Assembly: GCF_001613085.1 (NCBI RefSeq)
Contig: NZ_BDBR01000059.1
Coordinates: forward strand, 1 to 56,184
Length of the DNA: 56,184 nt
Reading direction: 5' to 3'
DNA from: Nocardia salmonicida NBRC 13393
Lineage (GTDB): Bacteria; Actinomycetota; Actinomycetes; Mycobacteriales; Mycobacteriaceae
Part shown: in pieces, positions 33,052 to 40,621 of the stretch
Layout of the letters: each line of letters begins with the position of its first letter
Numbering within the stretch: the first letter of the stretch is position 1
Made by a program: the position numbers and the translations under genes
The notes under the pieces: generated by a model
Told to the model about the DNA's origin: nothing
Databases searched by the model: none
Seen by the model: the letters and a program-made list of their open reading frames with translations, nothing else

Positions 33052-34017
33052 TCACCGCGCGGTCCTGGCGTGGAAGGTCTGGCGATAGGCGGTCGGGGAG
33101 ACGCCGATGGTGGTGGCCAGGTGTTGACGCAGGGAGGCCGCGGTGCCGAGGCCCGCGTCGGCGGCGACGCGGTCGATGGGAAGGTCGGTGGCTTCGAGGA
33201 GGTGGCGGGCGTGGCCGACGCGTTGCTGAGTGAGCCATTGGCCCGGTGGCAGGCCGGTCTCCTCGCGGAAGCGGCGGCAGAAGGTGCGCACGCTCATCCG
33301 GGCGTGGGCGGCCAGTTCGGTGAGCGGGAGCGGGCGGTCGAGGTGGGTCATGGCCCAGGCACGGGTGGCCGCCGTCGTCGCGGTGGTCGGCTCGGGGATC
33401 GGGCGGTCGATGAACTGGGCCTGGCCGCCGTCGCGCCACGGCGGCACGATGCACAGGCGGGCGACGCGATTGGCGACCGCGCTGCCGTGATCACGCCGCA
33501 GCAGGTGCAGGCAGGCGTCGATGCCCGCGGCACTGCCCGCCGCGGTGAGGATGCGGCCTTCGTCGACGAACAACACAGCGGCATCCATCTCGACCTGCGG
33601 GAACAGGGTGCGGAACCGGTCTGCCTGCTTCCAGTGCGTGGTCGCGGGGCGGCCGTCGAGCAGGCCGAGAGCAGCCAGGACGAAGGCCGCGGTGCAGATC
33701 GAAACGATGCGAGTCTCCGGCCGCAGGCGTCCCAGCGCATCGGCCAGTCCGGCGGGCATCCACTCCTCCTTCGGTGCGTCGCACGTGGAGAACGGCGGAA
33801 TCACCACGGTGTCGGCCTCGTCGAGCGCGCTGCTGTCGAACTCGACGGCGATCGTGAAATCGGCATTCGTCGACACCGGCGACCCGTCGAGGCTGCAGGT
33901 GCGCACGTCGTAGAGCGCGGCGCCGTCGGGATCTTCCGCGGTGCCGAAGATCTTGGCCGGGATCCCCAATTCGAACGGATAGACCCCGTTCAGTGCCAGA
34001 ACCACCACGCGATGCAT
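33052..34017 (-). CDS. GlxA-family regulator (DJ-1/PfpI domain plus AraC HTH)
   Basis: 321 aa from ATG 34017 (ATG 34035 also possible). Seen: N-terminal DJ-1/PfpI-like domain (MHRVVVLALNGVYPFELGIP; nucleophile-elbow SICTAAFVLAALGLLDGR) about residues 1-190, and C-terminal AraC/XylS helix-turn-helix pair (LTELAAHARMSVRTFCRRF and PIDRVAADAGLGTAASLRQH). The DJ-1 part probably senses a metabolite. Divergent from a quinone oxidoreductase-like gene; three TCTTGC repeats at 18-bp period lie between them and are a likely binding site. Confidence 0.9.
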   Translation of the reverse strand: MHRVVVLALNGVYPFELGIPAKIFGTAEDPDGAALYDVRTCSLDGSPVSTNADFTIAVEFDSSALDEADTVVIPPFSTCDAPKEEWMPAGLADALGRLRPETRIVSICTAAFVLAALGLLDGRPATTHWKQADRFRTLFPQVEMDAAVLFVDEGRILTAAGSAAGIDACLHLLRRDHGSAVANRVARLCIVPPWRDGGQAQFIDRPIPEPTTATTAATRAWAMTHLDRPLPLTELAAHARMSVRTFCRRFREETGLPPGQWLTQQRVGHARHLLEATDLPIDRVAADAGLGTAASLRQHLATTIGVSPTAYRQTFHARTAR

Positions 34018-34025
34018 GGCAAGAT

Positions 34026-34067
34026 TCTTGCACATATTGGTTTTCTTGCCACTCGTCGCCGTCTTGC
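34026..34067. promoter_or_regulatory. Three TCTTGC repeats at exact 18-bp period
   Basis: TCTTGC starts at 34026, 34044 and 34062, in the 120-base gap between the divergent GlxA-type regulator and oxidoreductase genes. The first two copies are preceded by T and the last two followed by C. Phased direct repeats are typical of AraC-family binding sites. Confidence 0.55.
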
Positions 34068-34137
34068 CGACCCGGCATCGTGGTTCGCACACAGCCGGAT
34101 CCTTTCGAAACGGCATGCGAGACAAGGGAGACGAGCG

Positions 34138-35070
34138 ATGCGGGCAATCGGGCAGGACACCTTCGGCGGACCCGAGGTACTGCGGGTGATCGAGGTCGAC
34201 AAGCCGACGCCGGGCCCGGGGGAAGTGCTGATCCGCGTCCACGCCGCCGGGGTGAACCCGACCGATTCATGGCACCGCGGCAGCGGTGGGCTGTTCGGCG
34301 CGATCATCCGGCTGGGCTGGGACGTGTCCGGCGTGGTCGAGGAGGTCGGCCTCGGCGTGACGATGTTCGCCCCCGGTGACGAGGTGTTCGGCATGCCGCG
34401 CCTGCCGCACGCCGCGGGCACCTACGCCGAGTACGTCACCGCGCCGGCCCGCCATCTCGCGCGCAAGCCGGCGAACCTCACCCACACCGAAGCCGGCGCG
34501 CTGGCACTCGTCGCGCTCACCGCCTGGCAGGCGCTCGTCGACACCGCCGACGTACGGCCCGGTCAGCGGGTGTTGATCCACGCCGGGGCGGGAGGCGTCG
34601 GCCACGTCGCGGTGCAGATCGCCAAGGCGCGCGGCGCGTATGTGATCGCCACGGCGCGCGCCGACAATCACGCATTCGTCCGTGATCTCGGTGCCGACGA
34701 GGTAATCGACTACACGACAACAGATTTCGTCGACGCGGCCCGCGACGTCGACGTGGTGGTCGACACCGTCGGCGGCGAATACGGCCCGCGATCCCTGCGG
34801 GTGCTTCGCCCGGGCGGGATCGTCGTATCGCTGGCTTCCCCGGCGGAAGCGGCCTTGGTCGAGCAGGCCCGCCCGCTCGGAGTGCGTGCCGGATTCATGA
34901 TCGTCGAACCCGACGGAGCGAGCCTGCGCGCCATCGCGGACCTGGTCGAAGCGGGTGCGCTGCGACCCCACGTGGAGACCGTGCTGCCGTTGGACCTGGT
35001 GAGCAAGGCCCACGAGATCAGCGACAATCAGCGCACCCGCGGCAAGATCGTGCTCGCGGTGGTGGCGTGA
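34138..35070 (+). CDS. NADP-dependent quinone oxidoreductase-type (zinc-free MDR) enzyme
   Basis: 310 aa, ATG 34138. Medium-chain dehydrogenase/reductase without catalytic or structural zinc ligands. Seen: GroES-like domain (PGPGEVLIRVHAAGVNPTD; GWDVSGVVEEVG), Rossmann motif LIHAGAGGVGHVAVQIAKAR, DLGADEVIDYTT and KIVLAVVA at the end. Probably reduces quinones or enones with NADPH. Divergent from the GlxA-type regulator, its likely controller. Stop codon one base from that of the convergent SDR gene. Confidence 0.9.
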   Translation: MRAIGQDTFGGPEVLRVIEVDKPTPGPGEVLIRVHAAGVNPTDSWHRGSGGLFGAIIRLGWDVSGVVEEVGLGVTMFAPGDEVFGMPRLPHAAGTYAEYVTAPARHLARKPANLTHTEAGALALVALTAWQALVDTADVRPGQRVLIHAGAGGVGHVAVQIAKARGAYVIATARADNHAFVRDLGADEVIDYTTTDFVDAARDVDVVVDTVGGEYGPRSLRVLRPGGIVVSLASPAEAALVEQARPLGVRAGFMIVEPDGASLRAIADLVEAGALRPHVETVLPLDLVSKAHEISDNQRTRGKIVLAVVA

Positions 35071-35071
35071 A

Positions 35072-35947
35072 TCAGAACTTGTAGCTGATCCCGGTCATCC
35101 GCTCGGATTCCTCCCACAGCCTGCGCAGCAGTTCGGGGTCACGCGAGATCTTGCTCGACGGGCAGGCCTCGACCGGCCCCTGGGACTGCATCAAACGGTT
35201 GGGCCCCCAGTAGGTGGTGGGATCGGCGTCGGGTTCGGTCGCCCCGAACAGTGTGGAATGCGCGGCCTTGGCGGGCGCATGGCCGATGAGCCTGATGAAC
35301 GGCTTGCTGATCCGATCCAGCGGGGTCTCGGTGCGGGCGAACAGATCCGTTGCCGAGACCCCGGGGTGCACGACGTAGGACTTCTTCACCGATCCGGCCT
35401 CGGTGAGCCTGCGCTGCAGTTCACGGCCGAACATCAGGTTGGCGAGCTTGGCCTGGGCGTAGGCGAGATTGCGCTGGTAGCGGCGGTTCTCGTAGTTGAG
35501 GTCGTCGATCCACAGCTTCGGCGTCTGCTTGTGGGCGATGCTGGCGATCGACACCACCCGGTCGCGGACGCGATCGAGCAGCAGCCCGGTGAGCGCGTAG
35601 TGGCCGAGGTGGTTGACGCCGAACTGGGTTTCGAAGCCGTCGGCGGTGCGCGAGAAGGGGATGTTCATCAGGCCCGCGTTGTTGATCAGCACATCGAATT
35701 CGCCCTGCTGCTCGGCGAATGCGCGCACGGAAGCCAGATCGGCGAGGTCGAGCGCGGCCACCCGCACGTCGCCGGGGATGGCGTCGGCGATGGGCTGGGC
35801 CTTACTCGCGTTGCGGCAGGCCATGATCACGGTGGCGCCCTTACCTGCCAGCGCCTTGGTGGTTTCGGCACCGAGGCCGCCGTTGGCCCCGGTGATCACG
35901 AACGTGCGCCCGGACTGGTCCGCGATGTCAGTTGGTTTCCATGCCAT
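35072..35947 (-). CDS. Short-chain dehydrogenase/reductase
   Basis: 291 aa, ATG start. Rossmann-fold oxidoreductase. Seen: TGANGGLG cofactor motif (19-26), NNAGLMN, catalytic Tyr163 and Lys167 in YAQAKLAN, and serines in VVSIASIAHK. Arg in ACRNASKA after strand 2 suggests NADP preference. Close to the retinol-dehydrogenase-like SDR group often seen in actinobacteria. Substrate unknown. Its upstream region is a perfect 30-bp palindrome ending 2 bases before the start codon, so it is tightly regulated by an unlinked repressor. Confidence 0.9.
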   Translation of the reverse strand: MAWKPTDIADQSGRTFVITGANGGLGAETTKALAGKGATVIMACRNASKAQPIADAIPGDVRVAALDLADLASVRAFAEQQGEFDVLINNAGLMNIPFSRTADGFETQFGVNHLGHYALTGLLLDRVRDRVVSIASIAHKQTPKLWIDDLNYENRRYQRNLAYAQAKLANLMFGRELQRRLTEAGSVKKSYVVHPGVSATDLFARTETPLDRISKPFIRLIGHAPAKAAHSTLFGATEPDADPTTYWGPNRLMQSQGPVEACPSSKISRDPELLRRLWEESERMTGISYKF

Positions 35948-35948
35948 G

Positions 35949-35978
35949 CTCCTATCTTACTCCGGAGTAAGATAGGAG
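35949..35978. promoter_or_regulatory. Perfect 30-bp palindromic operator upstream of the SDR gene
   Basis: CTCCTATCTTACTCC followed by its exact reverse complement, centred at 35963/35964. Its core TTACTCCGGAGTAA is a TetR-type operator shape. It covers the ribosome-binding region (TAGGAG on the minus strand lies within its arm) and ends 2 bases before the SDR ATG. It fills most of the 37-base gap to the upstream sigma factor gene. No T-run, so not a terminator. Confidence 0.85.
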
Positions 35979-35984
35979 GGAAGT

Positions 35985-36902
35985 TCACCCCAGCAATCCG
36001 GCAAGCGTACGGGCGCAGGCGGGTCTGCGCAGCTTGATCATGGCTTTCGCCTCGATCTGGCGTGCCCGTTCGCGGGAGAAGCCGAGCGCCGAACCCACCT
36101 CCTCCAGTGTGCGGCCTTCCCCGCGATCGAGGCCGAACCGCAGCCGGATCACGGCCGATTCTCGTTCGGTGAGCACCGTCAAGGCCGTCTCGACGTAGCC
36201 GCCGAGCATTCGATCCGCGACCACATCCGCCGGCGGGGGCGTGGTGTCGGGGAGCAGCGAGCCCAGATCGGTGTCATCGCCGACGGGCGCGTGCAGCGAG
36301 ACCGGCTCGGCTTCGTGTCGCAGCATCGCTTCGACCTGCGCGACAGTGAGTTCGGCGCCGACGGCGAGTTCTTCCGTCGTGGCCGCCCGCCCCAGCTGGT
36401 GGGTCAGCTCGCGCCGCACCCGGATCACCCGGTGCAGCACGTCGGCCACATTCGAGGGCAGCCGGATCGCGCGCCCCTTGTCGGTGAGCGCGCGACCGAT
36501 CGACTGCCGGATCCAGAACGTCGCGTAGGTGGAGAGTTTGAGTCCACGCTCGTGGTCGAACTTCTCCACCGCCCGCATCAGTCCGAGCGTGCCCTCTTGA
36601 ATCAGATCGAGCAGCGACATTCCGGCATTGGTCGGGAACCGGCGGGCGATGGAGACGACCAGGCGCAGGTTCGCCCGCACCATGTGATCTTTCGCGCGCA
36701 GACCGTCGAGTTCGTTGCGGTGCAACAGCTCTCGTCGTGCGGCGGTGAGTTCGTCACCGGCTGAGTCGATCTCGGCGCGCGCGGCGGCCCCCGCGGCGAT
36801 GCGCGCGCCGAGGGCGTATTCCTGCTCGGCGGTCAGTAGGGGAGTGCGGCCGATCGCGGTCAGGTAGTCGCGAATGGGATCGGCGGTGACGGCGGTGGTC
36901 AA
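35985..36902 (-). CDS. Group 2 (SigB-like) RNA polymerase sigma factor
   Basis: 305 aa from TTG 36902. Seen: region 1.2 DPIRDYLTAIGRTPLL, region 2 NLRLVVSIARRF, DLIQEGTLGLMRAVEKFD, STYATFWIRQSIGRAL, region 3 VIRVRRELTHQLGR, and region 4 VIRLRFGLDRGEGRTLEEVG with ERARQIEAKAMIKLR. No long region 1.1, so it is an alternative rather than primary factor. The TTG has GGGAG 6 bases upstream; an in-frame GTG at 36962 is rejected because a -35/-10 pair (36992-36964) puts the transcription start downstream of it. It resembles SigB but differs in the recognition helix (RQIEAKAM instead of RQIEREVM). Divergent from a TetR gene. Confidence 0.88.
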   Translation of the reverse strand: MTTAVTADPIRDYLTAIGRTPLLTAEQEYALGARIAAGAAARAEIDSAGDELTAARRELLHRNELDGLRAKDHMVRANLRLVVSIARRFPTNAGMSLLDLIQEGTLGLMRAVEKFDHERGLKLSTYATFWIRQSIGRALTDKGRAIRLPSNVADVLHRVIRVRRELTHQLGRAATTEELAVGAELTVAQVEAMLRHEAEPVSLHAPVGDDTDLGSLLPDTTPPPADVVADRMLGGYVETALTVLTERESAVIRLRFGLDRGEGRTLEEVGSALGFSRERARQIEAKAMIKLRRPACARTLAGLLG

Positions 36903-36963
36903 GAAGGCTCCCGTTCGATCTGCGGCGAGAAGTGGGACTGATGGGCTCAGTGCAACGAACACA

Positions 36964-36992
36964 AACTTAGAATGAACCTAAAAATATGTCAA
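36964..36992 (-). promoter_or_regulatory. Sigma-factor gene promoter
   Basis: TTGACA (-35, 36992-36987) and TAAGTT (-10, 36969-36964) with a 17-base spacer on the minus strand, in an AT-rich pocket unlike the surrounding GC-rich DNA. It predicts a start near 36957 and so supports the TTG start at 36902. Confidence 0.6.
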
Positions 36993-37028
36993 GAGTAAAT
37001 TTATGACGGCTTCAGATATGCTGGTGGC

Positions 37029-37658
37029 ATGACGCAACCGGGGCTACGGGCCAGGAAGAAGCAGCAGACCAGGGAGCAGATCTCCGACCGCGCTACCGCG
37101 CTGTTCCTGGAACGCGGCTTCGACCGGGTGACCATCGCGGAAGTGGCGGCGGCCGCCGACGTCGCCAAGATGACCGTCACCAACTACTTCCCCCGCAAGG
37201 AAGACCTCGCCCTCGATCTCGGCGAGGTCTACATCGGGCAACTCGCCGCGATCGTGCGCGACCGCGAACCGGGGCAGTCCGCCCTGGCGGCGCTGCGTCA
37301 CGCGTATCTGACGGCCGTCGCGGCCCACGACCAACTCATCGGCTTCAGCGGCGAACCGTTTGCCCGGATGATCGCCGACAGTCCGGCGCTCACTGCCCGC
37401 GTGCGCGACTTCAACGACGACCGTGAGGTGGCACTGGCCGTCGCGCTGGCCACCGAGACCGGGGCCGCGTCCGACGACATCACCCCACGCGTGGCCGCGG
37501 CCCAACTCGCCGGTGTGCTGCGGGTGTTGTTCGACGAGATCACCCGCCGCACGCTCGCCGGTGAAGCTGACACCGAGATCGCCGCCGCGTTGACCCGCGA
37601 TGCCGAGATCGCCTTCGACGCGCTCGAACCGGGCCTGGGAAACTACGCCGTGCGCTGA
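37029..37658 (+). CDS. TetR-family regulator of the MFS pump
   Basis: 209 aa, ATG start. Seen: basic N terminus GLRARKKQQTREQISDRA, helix-turn-helix TIAEVAAAADVAKMTVTNYF (about 37-56), and a helical ligand domain. Lies 68 bases ahead of the MFS transporter gene in the same direction, so most likely its repressor, and divergent from the sigma factor gene. TATGCT at 37017-37022, six bases before the ATG, would fit a leaderless transcript. Confidence 0.92.
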   Translation: MTQPGLRARKKQQTREQISDRATALFLERGFDRVTIAEVAAAADVAKMTVTNYFPRKEDLALDLGEVYIGQLAAIVRDREPGQSALAALRHAYLTAVAAHDQLIGFSGEPFARMIADSPALTARVRDFNDDREVALAVALATETGAASDDITPRVAAAQLAGVLRVLFDEITRRTLAGEADTEIAAALTRDAEIAFDALEPGLGNYAVR

Positions 37659-37726
37659 GCGATCGGTGGCGATTGCCGCCGTGTCACTGGGGTCCGGCAT
37701 CGGACCTGAAAGCCCATACTGAGGCA

Positions 37727-39757
37727 ATGTCGGATGGTGTTGCTGTAGACGAGCCCGTCGAGCCGATGAGCAAGGCGAAGATCAACATCATCTTCGCGAC
37801 CGTGGTGCTCGGCATGCTCATGGCCGCACTCGACCAGACCATCGTCTCGGCGGCGCTGCCCTCGATCGTCGCCGATCTCGGCAGCGCGGGGCACATGGCC
37901 TGGGTGGTGACCGCGTATCTGCTCGCCGAGGCCGTCGCGACCGTGCTCGCGGGCAAACTCGGTGACCTGTTCGGCCGCAAACTGCTGTTCCAGATCAGCG
38001 GCATCATCTTCATCGCGGGCTCGGCGCTGGCCGGCTTGTCCAATGGCATGGCCGTCCTGATCGTGGCCCGCGCGATCCAGGGCGTCGGCGCGGGCGGGTT
38101 GATGGTCACCTCGATGGCCCTGATCGCCGACACCATCCCGCTGCGCGAACGCGGCAAATATCAGGGCGCGCTCGGCGCGGTGTTCGGCGTGACCACCGTC
38201 GTCGGGCCCACCCTCGGCGGGCTGTTCACCGACCACGCGAGTTGGCGCTGGTGCTTCTATGTGAATGTGCCGATCGCGATCGTCATGGTGGTGATGGCGG
38301 CGCGCACGCTGCCGCACCTGCGCGCGGTCACCCGGCCGGTGATCGACTACCTCGGCATCGGCCTGGTCGCGCTCGGTGTCTCGTCGCTGATCCTCGGACT
38401 CGAGTTCGGTGGCAACGAATATCCGTGGGGCTCTTGGCAGATCATCGGTTTGTTCGTGCTCGCGGTGGTGCTGCTCACTGGGTTCGTGCTGGTGGAGAAC
38501 CGGGCGAAGGCGCCGATGCTGCCGATGCGGTTGTTCAGCAGCCGGGTGTTCACGGTGTCGTCGGTGCTCAGTTTCATCGTCGGCTTCGCGATGCTCGGCT
38601 CGATGACCTACCTGCCCGCCTACCTGCAATATGTCGACGGCGCGACAGCGACGATCTCCGGTGTGCGAACGCTGCCACTGGTCGTCGGCCTGTTCATCAC
38701 CTCGGTCTTCTCCGGGCAGGTGGTCGGGAAAACCGGGCAGTACCGGTACTTCCCGATCGTCGGCATGGCGGTGATGGCGGTGGGCCTGGGCCTGATGTCC
38801 ACGATGGGGCACGACACGAGCGTGTGGCTGGAATCGCTGTACATGCTGATTCTCGGCTCCGGGCTCGGCCTGTCGATGCAGGTGCTCACCATCGTCGTGC
38901 AGAACACCGTGCCCTACGCCGACCTCGGTACCGCCACCTCGGGCGTCACCTTCTTCCGCACCCTCGGCAGCGCGTTCGGCACCGCCGTCTTCGGCACGCT
39001 CTACACCAACCAGAGCAAGACCGCGCTGGAGAACGCGTTGACGCAGACGCCGGGCGTCCCGCCCGAGGTGGTCGCGAATCCGAAACTGCTGCGAGAACTG
39101 CCGTACGAGCAGGCCGCGCCTATCATCGACGCCTACGCGCTGTCGATCGATCACGTGTTCCGCTGGGTCGTGCCGGTGGCGCTGGTCGGTTTCGTGGTGG
39201 CCTGGTTCCTGCCACAGGTGCGGCTACGTGACAGCGCCCGCCACGGCGCCGGTGACGTCGGCGAGGGATTCTCGGTACCCGATTCGCACGACCGGGTGGT
39301 GCAGCTGGAACGCGCGGTCGCCACGACGGTGCGCAAGGCCAGGGCCGAGAAACCGATCATCCCCGAGCTCATCGCGGCCTCCGGCAGCACGCTGAACCCG
39401 GACACGGCATGGGCGCTGGGGCAGGCCTACCTCTATGCCAAGGAAGGTATGCCCGCCACCGTGCACGCCATCTCCTACCGGCACCGGCTGCCGGTGGAGG
39501 TGCTCTCGCCCGTCTTCCGCCAGGCCGCCGACGCGGGTCTGCTACACGACGACGGGGGCGTCCTCTCGCTGACCGACGAGGGCGACGCCGAGGTCGACAA
39601 GCTGCGGGCGGGTTGGCGGCGCTGGCTCGGTGACCGCCTCGACGACTGGAACTCCGACGATCCGGTCGACCGCGCCCTGCTCGACGAGGCGCTGTCGAAG
39701 ATCGCGGCCAAGCTGCTCGACCAGGGCGCTGATAGCAGCGAGGTATCGAAAGTCTGA
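37727..39757 (+). CDS. DHA2-family (EmrB/QacA) MFS exporter with C-terminal winged-helix-like domain
   Basis: 676 aa from ATG 37727. Proton-driven multidrug exporter. Seen: 14 predicted membrane segments up to about residue 495; motif D1 ALDQTIVSAALPSI; motif A GKLGDLFGRK; motif C GAVFGVTTVVGPTLGGLF. After the last segment (VAWFLPQVRLRD) there is a soluble tail of about 175 residues, whose second half (PATVHAISYRHRLPVEVLSP, AGLLHDDGGVLSLTDEGDAE) looks like a MarR-type winged helix with its beta wing. Most relatives are about 500-550 aa. Preceded by its probable TetR repressor. Substrate unknown. Confidence 0.9.
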   Translation: MSDGVAVDEPVEPMSKAKINIIFATVVLGMLMAALDQTIVSAALPSIVADLGSAGHMAWVVTAYLLAEAVATVLAGKLGDLFGRKLLFQISGIIFIAGSALAGLSNGMAVLIVARAIQGVGAGGLMVTSMALIADTIPLRERGKYQGALGAVFGVTTVVGPTLGGLFTDHASWRWCFYVNVPIAIVMVVMAARTLPHLRAVTRPVIDYLGIGLVALGVSSLILGLEFGGNEYPWGSWQIIGLFVLAVVLLTGFVLVENRAKAPMLPMRLFSSRVFTVSSVLSFIVGFAMLGSMTYLPAYLQYVDGATATISGVRTLPLVVGLFITSVFSGQVVGKTGQYRYFPIVGMAVMAVGLGLMSTMGHDTSVWLESLYMLILGSGLGLSMQVLTIVVQNTVPYADLGTATSGVTFFRTLGSAFGTAVFGTLYTNQSKTALENALTQTPGVPPEVVANPKLLRELPYEQAAPIIDAYALSIDHVFRWVVPVALVGFVVAWFLPQVRLRDSARHGAGDVGEGFSVPDSHDRVVQLERAVATTVRKARAEKPIIPELIAASGSTLNPDTAWALGQAYLYAKEGMPATVHAISYRHRLPVEVLSPVFRQAADAGLLHDDGGVLSLTDEGDAEVDKLRAGWRRWLGDRLDDWNSDDPVDRALLDEALSKIAAKLLDQGADSSEVSKV

Positions 39758-39796
39758 ATTCCGCCGTCCACTCCACTGGACAAGCCTTGCCGCCGA

Positions 39797-39827
39797 ATAC
39801 TCGTAGACGTATATTCGTAGACGAGTA
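39797..39827. promoter_or_regulatory. Putative PadR operator
   Basis: ATACTCGTAGACG (39797-39809) is repeated as ATATTCGTAGACG (39811-39823), 14 bases apart, and the outer ends form an inverted repeat TACTCGT/ACGAGTA (39798-39804, 39821-39827). It ends 11 bases before the PadR start codon, overlapping the expected promoter, so autoregulation is likely. Confidence 0.65.
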
Positions 39828-39838
39828 AGGAGGCAGTC

Positions 39839-40474
39839 ATGGTTACGAAGCGCAAAGTGAACAACCTGCTGGCGCTCGCCGTGCTCTCGGTGATCGTGCA
39901 GCGCCCGATGCACCGCTACGAGATCGCCGCCACCCTGCGCGCGCACGGCAAAGACCGTGACATGGACATCAAGTGGGGCTCGCTCTACACCGTCGTGCAG
40001 AACATGGAGAAGGCCGGATTCCTCGAGGTCATCGGTAGCGAACGCGACGGCGCGCGCCCCGAGCGGGTGATCTACCGGATCACCGACGCGGGCCGCGCCG
40101 AGATGGCGGACTGGACCCGCGAGCTGCTCGCCGCGCCCGAGCCCGAACATCGCCGGTTCACCGCGGGCCTGTCGATTCTGGCGGTGCTGCCGCCGGACGA
40201 GGTGATCGCCCTGCTCCGCACCCGCGTCGCGGCGCTGGAGCGAACCATCGAGACCACCAAGGCCGAGCTAGCCGAGCTGACAGTGCCCCGGCTGTTCCTC
40301 GTCGAGTCCGAATTCGGGCTGGCGATGCTGGAAGCCGAGGCGAACTGGGCCCGCTCCCTGTGTGCGGAACTCGCCGCGGGCACCTTCGAGGGCCTCGAAC
40401 TCTGGCGGCAGTGGCATGTCGACGGCATGCCCACCGAACAGATCCCCGACCTCGGCGAGAGGGGGAACGACTAG
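39839..40474 (+). CDS. PadR-family transcriptional regulator
   Basis: 211 aa, ATG with AAGGAGG 8 bases upstream. Seen: N-terminal winged helix (LLALAVLSVIVQRPMHRYEI; KWGSLYTVVQNMEKAGFLEV; VIYRITDAGRAEM), then a C-terminal helical dimerisation/ligand domain of about 110 residues containing HRRFTAGLSILAVLPPDEV. PadR proteins of this long type usually repress a neighbouring transporter or detoxification enzyme; here the candidates are the MFS gene behind it and the FAD monooxygenase 147 bases ahead. Confidence 0.93.
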   Translation: MVTKRKVNNLLALAVLSVIVQRPMHRYEIAATLRAHGKDRDMDIKWGSLYTVVQNMEKAGFLEVIGSERDGARPERVIYRITDAGRAEMADWTRELLAAPEPEHRRFTAGLSILAVLPPDEVIALLRTRVAALERTIETTKAELAELTVPRLFLVESEFGLAMLEAEANWARSLCAELAAGTFEGLELWRQWHVDGMPTEQIPDLGERGND

Positions 40475-40621
40475 CTCCCGCCCCAAGACCCGGACCCGGT
40501 GGCGTGCGGCAACACCCCACCGAGCCCGAGAAACCGTCTCGAAACCAGGCGCACCCGGCCACGAGGTGAGGCAACCACAGGATAGCTGGGTGGCGCCGAC
40601 ACACAGATCTGGAGATCACCC

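Noticed and set aside
32968..34137. In-frame extension of the quinone oxidoreductase gene back through the GlxA-type regulator
   Set aside because: The extension is antisense to a clearly recognisable DJ-1/AraC regulator, and the enzyme N terminus begins exactly at ATG 34138.
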